From Haliclona indistincta (lineage: Eukaryota > Porifera > Demospongiae > Haplosclerida > Chalinidae), in assembly GCA_964017065.1 (NCBI GenBank), contig OZ024786.1, positions 5,805,781 to 5,869,780 on the forward strand: 64,000 nucleotides of DNA, in the 5' to 3' direction. Positions 10,982 to 22,364 of the stretch are shown here, piece by piece. The stretch's first letter is position 1; each line of letters opens with the position of its first letter. The notes under the pieces are model-generated. The model saw only the letters and a list, made by a program, of their open reading frames with translations. It did no database searches and was not told the origin of the DNA. The position numbers and the translations under genes are program-made.

Positions 10982-11993
10982 ACAGCTGCAGCTGAACTTG
11001 CAAAAAAGTTTGTATAAGCGCGTGCAAGCGTTATTTTAGAGGCGTGGCTGCAATAATAGGCGTGGCGTTCGGGCGTTAAATAGAATGTTGTTGCAAATCA
11101 TAGTTAGCACATGGCCGCGTCTTTCACAGTCTTTGTGCTTCGCCTACATCAGAGAAACACCGTTTGCAGGCTTATATAGTAACCTCAGGTATGTACAAAC
11201 TATAATAGTTGCTTTTAGATTATAAAAGAATGCCCGGACAAAATGACCGACTAGTGTTTGTTTGCTCGGTCCATTTGCTCGTTTGCGAGGAAATTGGCCG
11301 GTGACCGGACGTTATTTTTGGCTCTGAAATTGGATCCCTATACTTCTACTGTACTGTTGTTCCTCTCTAGCGTCATGATGGTCCTCTAGCGTCCTTTCCT
11401 TGGTTTATTGGTTGTTCCTCCACCACGAGAGCGTCCACGCTTACTACTCGCCAGTGTGATCACGTGTCCAGATAACCACGCCTACACAAGTAAATGCAAT
11501 CGTTTTGATTTAACCGCGTGACGATTTTCCCGTGTAAACAGAAAGCGCATCAGTACTATTTGAAACGTTTTTCAGCCAATCGGCTTAGTGTAAACGCCGC
11601 CCTAGTCTATGAACAGGCTAACTACCAGAGAAAAACATTTTTGCACAGCTAGCTCTTAGTCGATATACCTAACGAGTCACTGTGGGATCAGGTATTTTGT
11701 ACAGGTAAAGCCCATCATAACCTTCAACTATAGTACGTCAGGATAAAAGACGCAAGGAAAAATAGCCCTTGGCAAAAAGTACATACTGGATTGGTATGTT
11801 TTGGACAGGTTAAGTGAAAGGATGCTTCAGATGGATGTAACTATCACATTGTATTTGCAGCTGTTTACATTACGCTACACAGAACTCAGCCATGCACATA
11901 ATAAGCCTCATGATGAAACACATTGGGAGCATAATAACAGCCACTGGTGCGTACAGTCTGGCTCAAACCGGACCACCTTGAATAGCTAGCAAC

Positions 11994-12455
11994 TAGGGTT
12001 GGGCGATATTACGGTATTAGTTACTAATACCGGTACTATCGGTCATACCGGTGCTCGGTATCATAAAATTTTGATACCGGTATATCATAATATCGCGGTT
12101 ATCGCTCATAAAAGCAATAAAAATTCTATTATTGTACTAAATTCTTATTAACGCTCACCAAACGAAACTCCTCCCAACTAAAAATTGCATATAACAGGGC
12201 ACATGGCAGCTCGTTCGCTGAATCCTGGCTTTGTTTATGGCCATAGCTATGCTGGATCTCTTCAAAACTATTGTAAAACCTGCCTATAATAGGTATTCTC
12301 AACAAATACACAACGTTGATATCAACAGCGTGAGCTACAGCTCGCTGCAATAGTAAATCAAAAATTTTCTCAAATTTTGATGGTATTTAGTGTTATCGCG
12401 GTATTGACTTAGCTACAATACCGGTATCAGAAAAACCTGATACCGCCCAACCCTA
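11994..12455. mobile_element. hAT-type MITE with exact target duplication
   Basis: Inverted termini start TAGGGTTGGGCG. Exact 8-bp direct repeats, CTAGCAAC, flank it at 11986-11993 and 12456-12463. The 462-bp element has no transposase. Many copies of GGTAT/ATACCGG motifs in both orientations fill the subterminal parts, as expected of hAT transposase binding regions. The 73-residue reverse frame inside has no recognisable domain. Confidence 0.88.
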
Positions 12456-12469
12456 CTAGCAACCACAAC

Positions 12470-13720
12470 ATAATTCCATCTCGACAACTCAAGATTCTAT
12501 GTTATTTTGATCCTTGCCTGACTAGGAAACACCTATAATTTTCTATTCTCCTCAATAGCTGGAAAGAGCTCAACCCAATACACACAGAGGTCCCCACGAA
12601 GAAGGTGGGAGGAGGACCTACATCAGCAAAAAACTAGACTAGTCAGTATGAACATTTGTACATAAACTACAGCAACAAAATTAAAGCTCAAAGAACTCAC
12701 CGCGACGTGGTGGGGCTAAAGGGAAGGAAGGAGAGAGGGAGCGGACAAAGCTAGACCTGGAATACAGAGAAAAGGCAACTCATCTATGCAATTCATCAAT
12801 GGTCAACACATGTATTTTTTAACACAAAAGTAATAGCAACAACTGGCATTTGTTAGACAGTATGAAGATCATTTGTACACTATCTAACCAAGTCGCTGTC
12901 TCTAATCTAAAACACAAGAATCGGGACACAGCTGCTATGCATGGCTACAACACATCAAGTTATACATAATAATGAGAACAGGTTATCAGTTACAATGTAC
13001 ATGTACATAAGCTTAGTCAGAACTAGTGTACAAGCTCTTTGTTAACTAACCAAACTTTAATAAATCAATATCAATTTGGGGAATCAACTCATTGTCACTA
13101 CTAAAGCTAGCTATATCCTGTTGCAGTCAAATTGACCAACAACCACAAATTCCAGATATGAGATATGCGAAAGCACCAGTCATGTGTTATGCAGATTCTA
13201 CCAATTATGCACATGTACATGCAGTGGCAATACATAGATGACAGCAATTTAACATTCATTTGTGCGTAACAGTACTCACGAGAATGACGATGCAGAGCTG
13301 ACTGCAACTGTAGAAAGAGAAAAATAGAAAGTTACTATAATAATAAAAAATGAAGGATTGGTCGCTAATGTGCAAAAATTCCCAATCCCAACCTACACAT
13401 GGGTATTTATCTATGGTTGCAGTCAAATTGACCAACAACCACAAATTCTAACCAAGTTGCCATCTACAAGCCAACCGTCATTGAATTCACTTCTAATTTG
13501 CTGTTACTAGTGCCTCTATTACAGCGCTGCTTGTACTGTTGGTCTGGTACTAGGGTGAGGGGAAGGTCTGGTCAAAACGTGCTGGTAATTCTTCACTGAT
13601 AAAAGGTGTCAACGTGAAGGTCATAGTAACATGCCTTGTACACGATTGTCTACTCTCTAGCAAGTAAAGTATATTCATGCTACACTGCAGGGCGGGGTAC
13701 ACACAAGGTAAACTTACAAG
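12470..13720. other. Duplicated non-coding module copies, no gene seen
   Basis: Contains the ACTAACCAAGTCGCTGTCTC segment at about 12880-12905 (also near 2020 and 7580), a module A copy at 13083-13320 and a partial copy near 13415-13450. No supported coding exon. Confidence 0.5.
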
Positions 13721-14410
13721 CTAGTGAGCAGCAGAGAGAGAGAGGGGTGATGGCAATGACGAGCGAGGGCGACTACAGAGGTGATGAACGATGATTGCAG
13801 CGACCAAAGAGAGCGAGCTAGTGCAGAGGGGAGACACAAGACAAAACCTCGTGGTAAAGTTCTCGTCCCCAGACCACACCCTCGGAGAGGGTGTGGCCTC
13901 GCCTATCGCGAGATTTCTGTTTATACGTTTTCTTACATTTAACTTCGCCTTGCTGTACAGTTGATTGCGAAGATCTTGCATATCGATGTCTAAAGCGGAA
14001 GCATAGATGATGGAAGTATGACTGAAGCTGTAATTAACTTACTTCTTCTTCTTAGTTTTTGTTGCCTCCTCGAATGAGAAGAGTACACGTGACAAAAGTG
14101 AATTTGGTTGGCCAGCGTCATACTTCCGTTTTTGCCTTGTACTACTTCATCGGACTGCGTCCTCCTAAACACAGATTTCTCTAGTTATGTACAACTGTCA
14201 ACTACTTCTTCATCGGACTGCGTCCTCCTTCAAGCCGCTGACGTAGGGATACTTGGGACTTTTACATTTGCAAGCATTTGCAAGCCATATTGTTCCTCTA
14301 CTAATTTAGCAAGCATTATCCCATCATGTTCCTTTCCTTTTTCAAGAGTCATCCCTACACTTTTAAGTTTTTTAATAAAGCTTTTTTACTTAACTTGTAC
14401 CCGTTACATC
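13721..14410. other. GC-richer region, no confirmed gene
   Basis: A hairpin of CCACACCCTC and its complement lies at 13872-13894. A 16-20 base phrase ending GGACTGCGTCCTCC is repeated at about 14151-14165 and 14213-14229. Reading frames on both strands here are short and unassigned. It could be a promoter or first-exon region, but nothing decides this. Confidence 0.3.
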
Positions 14411-15600
14411 TAATACACAGTATTGCACTACCAGTGACTCTGTTCCATTGTTACACTATCTCCTAATTCACACTATTGCACTACCAGTGACTCTGTTCCA
14501 TTGTTCGACCATCTCCTAATACACACTATTGCACTACCAGTGACTCTGTTCCATTGTTCCACTATCTCCTAATACACACCATTGCACTATCAGTGACTCT
14601 GTTCTATTGTTACACTATTGCACTATCAGTGACTCTGTTCCATTGTTCCACCGTCTCCTAATACACACTATTGCACTATCAGTGACTCTGTTCCATTGTT
14701 CCACTATTGCACTATCAGTGACTCTGTTCCATTGTTCCACTGTCTCCTAATACACACTACTATTACACTACCAGTGACTCTGTTCCATTGTTCCACTGTC
14801 TCCTAATACACACTACTATTACACTACCAGTGACTCTGTTCCATTGTTCCACTATCTCCTAATACACACTATTGCACTACCAGTGACTCTGTTCCATTGT
14901 TCCACTGTCTCCTAATACACACTACTATTGCACTACCAGTGACTCTGTTCCATTGTTCCACTGTCTCCTAATACACACTACTATTGCACTACCAGTGACT
15001 CTGTCCCATTGTTCCACTATCTCCTAGTACACACTATTGCACTACCATTGACTCTGTTCCATTGTTCCACCGTCTCCTAATGCACACTACTATTGCACTA
15101 CCAGTGACTCTGTTCCATTGTTCCACTGTCTCCTAATACACACTATTGCACTACCAGTGACTCTGTCCCATTGTTCCACTATCTCCTAGTACACACTATT
15201 GCACTACCATTGACTCTGTTCCATTGTTCCACCGTCTCCTAATGCACACTACTATTGCACTACCAGTGACTCTGTTCCATTGTTCCACTGTCTCCTAATA
15301 CACACTATTGCACTACCAGTGACTCTGTTCCATTGTTCCACTGTCTCCTAATACACACTACTATTGCACTACCAGTGACTCTGTTCCATTGTTCCACTGT
15401 CTCCTAATACACACTACTATTGCACTACCAGTGACTCTGTTCCATTGTTCCACTATCTCCTAATACACACTATTGCACTACCAGTGACTCTGTTCCATTG
15501 TTCCACTGTCTCCTAATACACACTACTATTGCACTACCAGTGACTCTGTTCCATTGTTCCACTGTCTCCTAATACACACTACTATTGCACTACCAGTGAC
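14411..15600. repeat. Minisatellite, about 58 bp unit
   Basis: About 20 tandem copies of a unit with TGCACTACCAGTGACTCTGT, CCATTGTTCCACTGTCTCC and TAATACACACTAC. Unit length varies because the CTAC/ATTG part and the CTCCTAATACACAC part are sometimes missing. The array is more homogeneous in its right half, which suggests recent unequal exchange there. Confidence 0.95.
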
Positions 15601-15719
15601 ACAAAACCAATTAGAATACATAAACACATAATACAAACTCACAAGTGTATAATGACCTACAAAAAATTGTAATGTATGGATGTATAAAATTGTATTTGTA
15701 TTCTGAGCCATTGTCTAAT

Positions 15720-15970
15720 ATCAGTTGCTATTCTGCGTTCATCAACTCTCTCTAGTGCGGTGATAATAGTGTCCATGTGTATGGCAGTGTCTCTTCTCGT
15801 CTCCATTGTTCAAACGCCTTAGCAAAGAGCCGTATTTGATTGCTGTAATCTGCCTCGTATGCTTCTAGAATGGGGGTATCGATCTATCCCAACTTCGAAC
15901 CACTTGACTGGTCTCTTCCGAGCAACATGAGTCATCAGTTCATGAATCTCTGGACTCTGAGATAGTCAGG
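15720..15970 (-). pseudogene. Possible coding remnant, unassigned
   Basis: The complement contains protein-like stretches in different frames: HVARKRPVKWFEVG, then EAYEADYSNQIRLFAKAFEQ, then MDTIITALERVDERRIATD. Read in order they suggest a helical protein broken by two frame changes, or two short exons. I do not recognise the family. It lies downstream, in transcription order, of the ORF at 16097-16600 and may belong with it. Confidence 0.25.
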
Positions 15971-16096
15971 AAAGATAAAGCACAAGATCATTTTCATGCA
16001 TTTTCATTATAATTATTAACCTTGAGTTGCTGTATGATGAACTGCTGTACCTGCTAATCTAGTTTCTGTTATTCCTATAGCAACATAAGAGATCAA

Positions 16097-16600
16097 CTAA
16101 TACATTGTGGTCTTCATGCAAACTGCCTCTTTACCTTTGATCCACTTGTTTATCCAGGTCTGCTTAGGACGAGTGGGAAGACCATGAAAAATTCCACTAT
16201 TCATCTTTGGTAAATACTCGGCTGCATGAGGGCTTGTCTCACTATTGCAGAAGCAAGGGAAGAAGAGATCATTGAGTACGCTGGCGTTGCTGTTGTAATG
16301 GAGACCCTGGATGACAGCTGCCACAACACTTGAGACACTGCGGAAGACGGCGTCACAACAATACTGCATCTGAGCTGGACTAACAGGATATTCTTCAAAT
16401 GCGGAATTGACGGATATCTCGAGGAATTTGAGATGCACTGCTAACTTGACAAGGAGTTGGAATTTGTTGCAGACAGACACAACAAGAGTGGCTTCATTGC
16501 AGCACAGACTGTCTTTACCAGTTGGCAAGCACCATTCAAGGTCGAGCGATTTCTCTTGTTTCTTTTGTAAGTAAGCAACCACAGAGCTAAATACACCCAC
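16097..16600 (-). CDS. Unrecognised helical protein or exon
   Basis: A 167-codon reverse-strand frame that does not overlap satellite sequence. It encodes a mixed helical sequence with scattered cysteines, with MGVFSSVVAYLQKKQEK at the start and LPTRPKQTWINKWIKGKEAV near the end. A donor-like AAAG|GTAAAG lies in the last 30 bases, so the true exon may end there and continue toward 15960. No domain was recognised. Length and composition make it more credible than other orphan frames, but it has no family support. Confidence 0.35.
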   Translation of the reverse strand: MGVFSSVVAYLQKKQEKSLDLEWCLPTGKDSLCCNEATLVVSVCNKFQLLVKLAVHLKFLEISVNSAFEEYPVSPAQMQYCCDAVFRSVSSVVAAVIQGLHYNSNASVLNDLFFPCFCNSETSPHAAEYLPKMNSGIFHGLPTRPKQTWINKWIKGKEAVCMKTTMY

Positions 16601-16685
16601 TATGGAGGAGGCTGCTATGACATAGTTTGTGATCTGACAGATATAAAGCTATCTATACATGTACACTATGATTGAAGTCACACAC

Positions 16686-18115
16686 ACCACTCACTCACTC
16701 ACTCCCTCCCTCCCTCACTCACTCACTCACTCACTCACTCGCTCGCTCGCTCACACCACTCACTCACTCACTCCACTCACTCACTCACTCACTCACTCAC
16801 ACCACTCGCTCACTCACTCACTCACTCACTCACTCACTCACTCACTCCCTCACTCACTCACTCACTTGCTCGCTCGCTCGCTCACTCACTCACTCACTCA
16901 CACCACTCACTCGCTCGCTCGCTCGCTCACTCACTCACACCACTCACTCACTCGCTCACACCACTCGCTCACTCACTCACACCACTCGCTCGCTCGCTCA
17001 CTCACTCACACCACTCACTCACTCGCTCGCTCACACCACTCACTCACTCACTCACTCACTCACTCCCTCACTCACTCACTCACTTGCTCGCCCACTCACT
17101 CACTCACTCACACCACTCACTCGCTCGCTCACTCACTCACACCACTCACTCGCTCACACCACTCACTCACTCGCTCACTCACTCACTCACTCACTCACTC
17201 ACTCACTCACACCACTCGCTCGCTCGCTCGCTCACTCACTCACTCACTCACTCTCACCACTCACTCACTCGCTCGCTCACACCACTCACTCACTCACTCA
17301 CTCGCTCACTCACTCACTCACACCACTCACTCGCTCGCTCGCTCACTCACTCACACCACTCACTCACTCACTCACTCACTAACTCGCTCACACCACTCAC
17401 TCACTCACTCACTCACTCACTCGCTCACTCACTCACTCACTCACACCACTCGCTCGCTCACTCACTCACTCATACCACTCACTCGCTCACTCACACCACT
17501 CACCTCACTCCCTCACTCGCTCACTCACACCACTCGCTCGCTCGCTCACTGACTCACTCACTCGGTCACATTACTCACTCACTCACTCACTCGGTCACAC
17601 CACTCACTCACTCGGTCACACCACTCACTCACTCACTCACTCGGTCACATTACTCACTCACTCGCTCGCTCACACCACTCACTCACTCACTCACACCACT
17701 CACTCGCTCGCTCACTCACTCACACCACTCACTCACTCACTCACTCGCTCACACCACTCACTCACTCGCTCGCTCACTCGCTCACTCGCTCACTCACTCA
17801 CACCACTCGCTCGCTCTCTCGCTCGCTCTCTCGCTCACTCACTCACTCACTCGCTCACTTGCTCACTCACTCACTCACTCACTCATACCACTCACTCGCT
17901 CACTCACACCACTCACTCACTCACTCACTCACTCACTCCCTCACTCACACCACTCGCTCGCTCGCTCACTCACTCACTCACTCACTCGGTCACATTACTC
18001 ACTCACTCACTCGGTCACACAACTCACTTACTCGGTCACACCACTCACTCACTCACTCACTCACTCGGTCACATTACTCACTCACTCACTCGGTCACACC
18101 ACTCACTCACTCACA
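16686..18115. repeat. (CACT)n tetranucleotide satellite
   Basis: About 1.4 kb built from CACT with frequent CGCT, CACACCACT and CGGTCACA interruptions. Higher-order blocks of TCACACCACTCACTCGCTCG recur. The long THSLTHS frames across it, and the first 130 residues of the frame ending at 18839, are translations of the satellite and not protein. Confidence 0.97.
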
Positions 18116-18254
18116 ACACCATAGCGCAACATTTGCCCACGAATATTTCAATGTGTCTACTTGCCAGGCGAAGACTTTACATAAACGTTGTGAGTTTGCT
18201 AATACAAAACAACACTTGCCTTCGAAAATTATTGTAATCCTAGGTGTGTGTGTC

Positions 18255-18891
18255 ATGGGGAACAAGAGAAGTGTCAGGAACAGGCATATTAGCAATGGTT
18301 GTAATCAAAAGCGAACATATCAGCGAATATCTGAAGAAGAGTGTATACCTGTTGAAAACAGAGAACCTAATGTAGAATTTTCTTGTGAAACTAATAGTAT
18401 GATGATCGATGATGGTTCAAGAATTGTGAACATTTCACAACTTGAAAAGTATTTAGATGAACTGACCCATCATGTTTCTCAGTGTGATAATGCAGGCAAA
18501 GTAATGCTTACAGCAGAAAAGAAAGATGGCCTTGCATCAGTAATAAGTACCCAGTGCTCCTCTTGTGGATTTAAGATCAATCTTCAAACTTCACGCAAAG
18601 TCTGCTGTGTGACTGGATACAGCGGATGGGAGGTGAATATTGCAGCAGTTTGGGGCCAGATGACTACTGGTGGAGGGCATTCCACTCTCACAGAGTCAAT
18701 GGCATATCTTGATGTACCCGTGATGGCTAAAAAGTCTTTCATAACGACAGAGCGAACAATTGGCGAGTGGTGGAGGGAGCGTCTTCAGCAGTCCATGGTA
18801 GAAGCTGGAAGGCAGGAAAGAGAATGTAGATTACCATGAAGGTGTCCCTGCCATCACAGTGATAGTTGATGATACTCGCCTCGTAAAATGA
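18255..18891 (+). pseudogene. Mutator-like (MULE) transposase, truncated and frameshifted
   Basis: From the methionine at 18255 (MGNKRSVRNRH) the frame reads 194 residues of the Mutator-like transposase domain common in invertebrates: IVNISQLEKYLDEL, a CSSCGFKI zinc pair, VNIAAVWGQMTTGGGHS and a FITTERTIGEWW motif. It stops at 18839. The family sequence resumes in another frame directly after (YHEGVPAITVIVD, about 18829-18870) up to what should be the first catalytic aspartate, then ends at a stop at 18889-18891. So one frameshift plus loss of the C-terminal part. It directly follows the CACT satellite. A functional product is unlikely. Confidence 0.75.
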
Positions 18892-18917
18892 AAAGTGGGT
18901 GTGTCGTGTTTATGCGC

Positions 18918-19050
18918 ACGAATTTCAAGCAATGAGTGGTTGTAGTGCTAACTAACTATGTCATGGTCATTCTTTACCTTACCTGGTATCGCCTATAGTG
19001 TACATTTGCTCACTAATAGTTTCCAGTTAGATATTCTTCTGCTGCGGAGC
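18918..19050. repeat. Left part of a duplicated ~0.8 kb segment (copy 1)
   Basis: Contains GCAATGAGTGGTT, CTAACTATGTCATGGTCATT and GGAGCTCACATGTGG in the same order as 43510-43730. Together with the C2H2 module on its right this forms a segmental duplication about 25 kb apart. Confidence 0.7.
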
Positions 19051-19204
19051 TCACATGTGGAACAAAATCAATTCGCAGTCATTAATTTTTTCATTATTAT
19101 AGAATATTATAATAGCTTGAATAATGAACAGTGAGAATAGCAGTGTGATAGCTAAAGCATCCTAGCAGAAATAGTTGATATACAAATTTAGCTACTCAAT
19201 GAAT

Positions 19205-19690
19205 AGTTAATCAGCTCAAAGCTTTCTCCACTTATGTCTATTACATTTTGAATGCAAGGTGAAGCATGCCACAAATATCACATGAGTATGGCTTCTCTCC
19301 AGTGTGATTATAATTATGGATGTGACGTTGCATATCATATCACTATATTTGGTAGAATCTACACAATGAGGGCACTGGTATACTTTAGCTTGATCAGCTG
19401 AATGCTTTGTATGCATAATGGGTAATGAGATTCCTAGATTGAGTATTGCGCTGCCCACATTCCTCATATGAGTAAGGTTTCTCTCCGGTATATATGAGTA
19501 CGGATGTGATACTGCAAAGTTACAGCACTATGTTCAGTACATTATCAACAATGAGGGCACTGGAATGCAGTTTGATCAGTTGAATGAATAATTATGGCGA
19601 GAGAGAGAAGAAAGGTGAGAAAAGCAATGATCACATTCCTCACATTAGTATGGTTTCTCTCAAGTGTGTGCCTAGACATGATTTTTTTTA
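19205..19690 (-). pseudogene. Decayed C2H2 zinc-finger array, copy 1
   Basis: The complement shows finger linkers [13 protein letters not shown] and [13 protein letters not shown], a CPHC pair and NLITH-type helices in several frames. This matches a tandem C2H2 gene broken by frameshifts and stops. The first cysteine of one finger is changed to tyrosine. A second copy lies at 43890-44400. The original product would have been a DNA-binding protein; neither copy has an open frame. Confidence 0.65.
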
Positions 19691-19799
19691 AATTGTGAGA
19701 GTCAATGCCGTGCCTCGACTGCTCACAATATCTCTCACTCTGTATCTCGCCTGCTGAAATTCTGCACTACAAAGCGGAAGGATGGTTTGATGACTTCGA

Positions 19800-20215
19800 C
19801 AGTACTAGATCGCTATTGAAACTTCCCAGAATACGTTTTATTCAAGCCGAATACTACCCGGGGTGATTCTCGGCCTAATTGTAGAAGAAACAAACAGGTA
19901 TGATGTTTACAACAAGCACACAATCTCATACATCTTTTATCTAGCTATGCCCAATACAAAATTGAAGAGCTCAGAGCTGCTAACAAATTGACTTCATACT
20001 CAAGGTTCAACAAATGGTTCCCTATAACGATAGTAGATCTCTATGGATTTTTTGCTATTGTATTCAAAATGGGGATCATCAAGGCACCTGAGCTGGTAGA
20101 CTACTGGAGATGATCATGGATTGCTGAAATTAATTTCTTTTTCTCGTGTTATGCCTCGCAATCATTTTGAATTAATTTTTTTTATGCTTCATGCAGTGAA
20201 TTAGATCTCCTTCGT
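19800..20215 (+). pseudogene. piggyBac-like transposase, N-terminal remnant
   Basis: The segment reads LIVEETN, then a GT-AG intron of 47 bases (19899-19945), then YAQYKIEELRAAN, DLYGFFAIVFKMGIIKAPELVDYW. Further on, in shifted frame, comes PRNHFELIFFMLHAVN. This is the order of the piggyBac (PGBD/DDE_Tnp_1_7) N-terminal half. A TGA after DYWR and a frame change show decay. The catalytic region is missing. It is unrelated in position to the piggyBac C-terminal remnant at 34420-34790. Confidence 0.6.
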
Positions 20216-20249
20216 TCGTTTAAAGAAATGAAGAAAAAAAGCTGCTATA

Positions 20250-21735
20250 CCCATCTATACTAGAGACATCTGATTTTATGTGGTATCAAGAATCACCTGT
20301 TATGAGGTCATCTGATTCTCTAAAGCAATTTTTTTGAACTGACATTAATTGACACAATAATATTGGTTGACACATATAAATATTGCTTATACGTACAATG
20401 AAAATTAAACACAAAATATGCACACAATACACATTTCTACAAGCCGTACGTAATTATTCGAGGAATAATAATTATCCTTATTTCGCTCGAGTTACGACTA
20501 TATCTTGATGTCTTCCACTGCATGTTGTGAGTCAACCTCATTACTAGTGCTGCTAGTAATGTTGTCCTCCTTGTACACTGGAATGTTTACACGAGCCTAC
20601 TTTCTTATCCCTCATCCAGATCAGTATTATGTTGAGTGCGATCGACTCCAAAAAATTGTCCAAGTAAACGCGACCAAAGTGGTGCCATAGTATCTAGAGC
20701 CGTGCCGGTTTTGACCCGGCTTTTAAAGTGTGCTGGCTCGGCACCAATTTTCTGGTAGCCAGTGCCATGTTGCACTCGAGCAGCAGATTGAAATCCTGAG
20801 GATCATGACGGCACCAACCCACAATCACTGCACGGATGAATGAAGTATTAATAATTAAATTATCAATTCTTCAATAATGGAAACAATATTAAATTGAACG
20901 TAACAAGAATTTTCTGCAAAACATCATGCACTTGCCACTCCTACCAAGTAGTAAAATACTTCCGATACTGGAAAGAAGATAAATACATTTAAATCGTGCA
21001 TGCATACCATTATGTCGTTTAAGCTCTGGACCAAAATAACCGTGACATCATATTGCACCAGACTGAACTCTACAAGTGTTCAACCCCTTGATCTCTTCTT
21101 TGTCGACTGTGACTGGGTTCTGGATCTGAACCTTCCCTAATCAAACCCTTAAAAACATAACAAAATTACGTAAGTAAATTTATAGTCATTGTTTAGCTGC
21201 GATGTTTGAGCATGACCTCTACATTGAGAGGCACCTTCTCTAGCATCTGATGTAGTTACACCAGATTGTTGTAATGATAAGCAGATTAGAATCCTGCGGA
21301 TCATGACAAGGGTCTAAGAGCAATCTGTGATGGGGGAAAGCAGTACAACCGCATCCAGTCAGGATCGCTCGAGCATCGTTGCTATGCAGCTGGGTTACAG
21401 GCTCAACATGGTCCACAGTGGGGTGTGAAATTCTGGAAGGGATTAACAGGAGAAAAACCAAATCAGGTGTGTTACTGTGTACCATTGTTAAAGTATAGTA
21501 CAATCTCAAGTGCTATCTTTACATTAATTTTTCTATTTACAGATCATGTAAGCAGCTGCAGACAAATATTCAAGGCAACAACAAAAAGACAAGGAACGAA
21601 AACAAAAACCAACTTACCAACAGATGAGACGTTCGGCAAGATATTTCACTGGAGACAAGGCAGCACAGCTGCCCGATGTATCACCAAGTGAACTGACCAC
21701 ATATTTGCGTTTATGTAAGATCTCTCAATAAAAAT
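20250..21735. other. No confirmed gene
   Basis: AT-rich. Two related stretches carry a GCAGATT..AATCCTG..GATCATGAC phrase (about 20780-20810 and 21280-21310), which may be a dispersed repeat. Open frames at 20505-20690 and 21425-21691 have no recognisable domain. Confidence 0.35.
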
Positions 21736-21739
21736 GGTA

Positions 21740-22130
21740 CAAGAAATTAAAAAGATTTCTATCGAAATCAAAAGGATGTAGTGATGAAGAAATCTACCAC
21801 TGGTTCACAATGTAAACCAACAAGGAACAAGCATAGAATGGTAACACGATTGACTTGCTAACAGACCATAGATCCCTACATCAGTGGCTGCTGTGGCCAG
21901 ACTATAGCTAGTAAGCTATTTACTGTTGACTGACACTATCAATAGAATTCAGCTTGTGACAAAATATTGATCTTATGTACAGCCACTGATGTAGGGATCT
22001 ATGGTCTGTTAGCAAGTCAATCGTGTTACCATTCTATGCTTGTTCCTTGTTGGTTTACATTGTGAACCAGTGGTAGATTTCTTCATCACTACATCCTTTT
22101 GATTTCGATAGAAATCTTTTTAATTTCTTG
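21740..22130. repeat. Perfect inverted repeat, 151-bp arms
   Basis: Arms 21740-21890 and 21980-22130 are exact reverse complements over 151 bases, around an 89-base loop. The arm resembles sequence near 2860-2990. No coding capacity and no obvious target duplication outside the arms. Exact identity means either a very recent inverted duplication, a foldback element, or an assembly or library artefact. Confidence 0.9.
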
Positions 22131-22364
22131 TTTGTGTCCTTTTTTTCTTTTTAGTGAAGTCCAGTTCAATATCATGCATGTACGGAGAAGTCTTTGTTTC
22201 CACCATTAGTTTAGTATTCCTGTTGTTGATGGCTTTTCTTAAACTTGTAGCTAAAATTGTTAAGCTGTACGTATCAGGTCTGCCTAGTCGCCTACGCATG
22301 CATGCAGTGCATACGAGCCCCGCCCACACTTGTTTGTAGACGGTTATAATTATCTGGCAAGTGC

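Larger units (their letters stand above)
8422..11326 (-). mobile_element. hAT transposon, apparently complete, nested
   Basis: The inner terminal inverted repeats are 15 bp, CAGAGCCAAAAATAA, at both ends. They are flanked by AAATTG on each side (8416-8421 and 11327-11332), a 6-bp direct repeat shorter than the 8 bp usual for hAT. Subterminal regions on both sides carry GGACA/CCGG-rich motifs typical of transposase binding zones. The only gene is the reverse-strand transposase at 8684-10981. The element sits inside the outer MITE at 8134-11604, so it inserted later. Confidence 0.75.
8134..11604. mobile_element. Outer TIR element interrupted by a hAT element
   Basis: The ends are inverted repeats of about 43 bases with the shared phrases GGCGGCGTTTACACTA and TGGCTGAAAAACGTTTCA, differing by one indel and a few substitutions. 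Without the inner hAT insertion (8422-11332) the element would be about 560 bp with no coding capacity, so it is a MITE. No exact target duplication was found next to the ends. A 10-bp match, GTCTATGAAC, occurs just right of the element (11605-11614) and 54 bases left of it (8071-8080), which may reflect a later change at the left edge. Confidence 0.7.

Noticed and set aside
14411..15600. CRISPR-like array
   Set aside because: The repeats are contiguous with no unique spacers, and the genome is eukaryotic; this is a minisatellite.
16659..18124. Long THSLTHS-type reading frames of 236-346 residues
   Set aside because: They are translations of the CACT tetranucleotide satellite; all frames are open because the unit contains no stop. 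Only the part after 18255 is real protein sequence.
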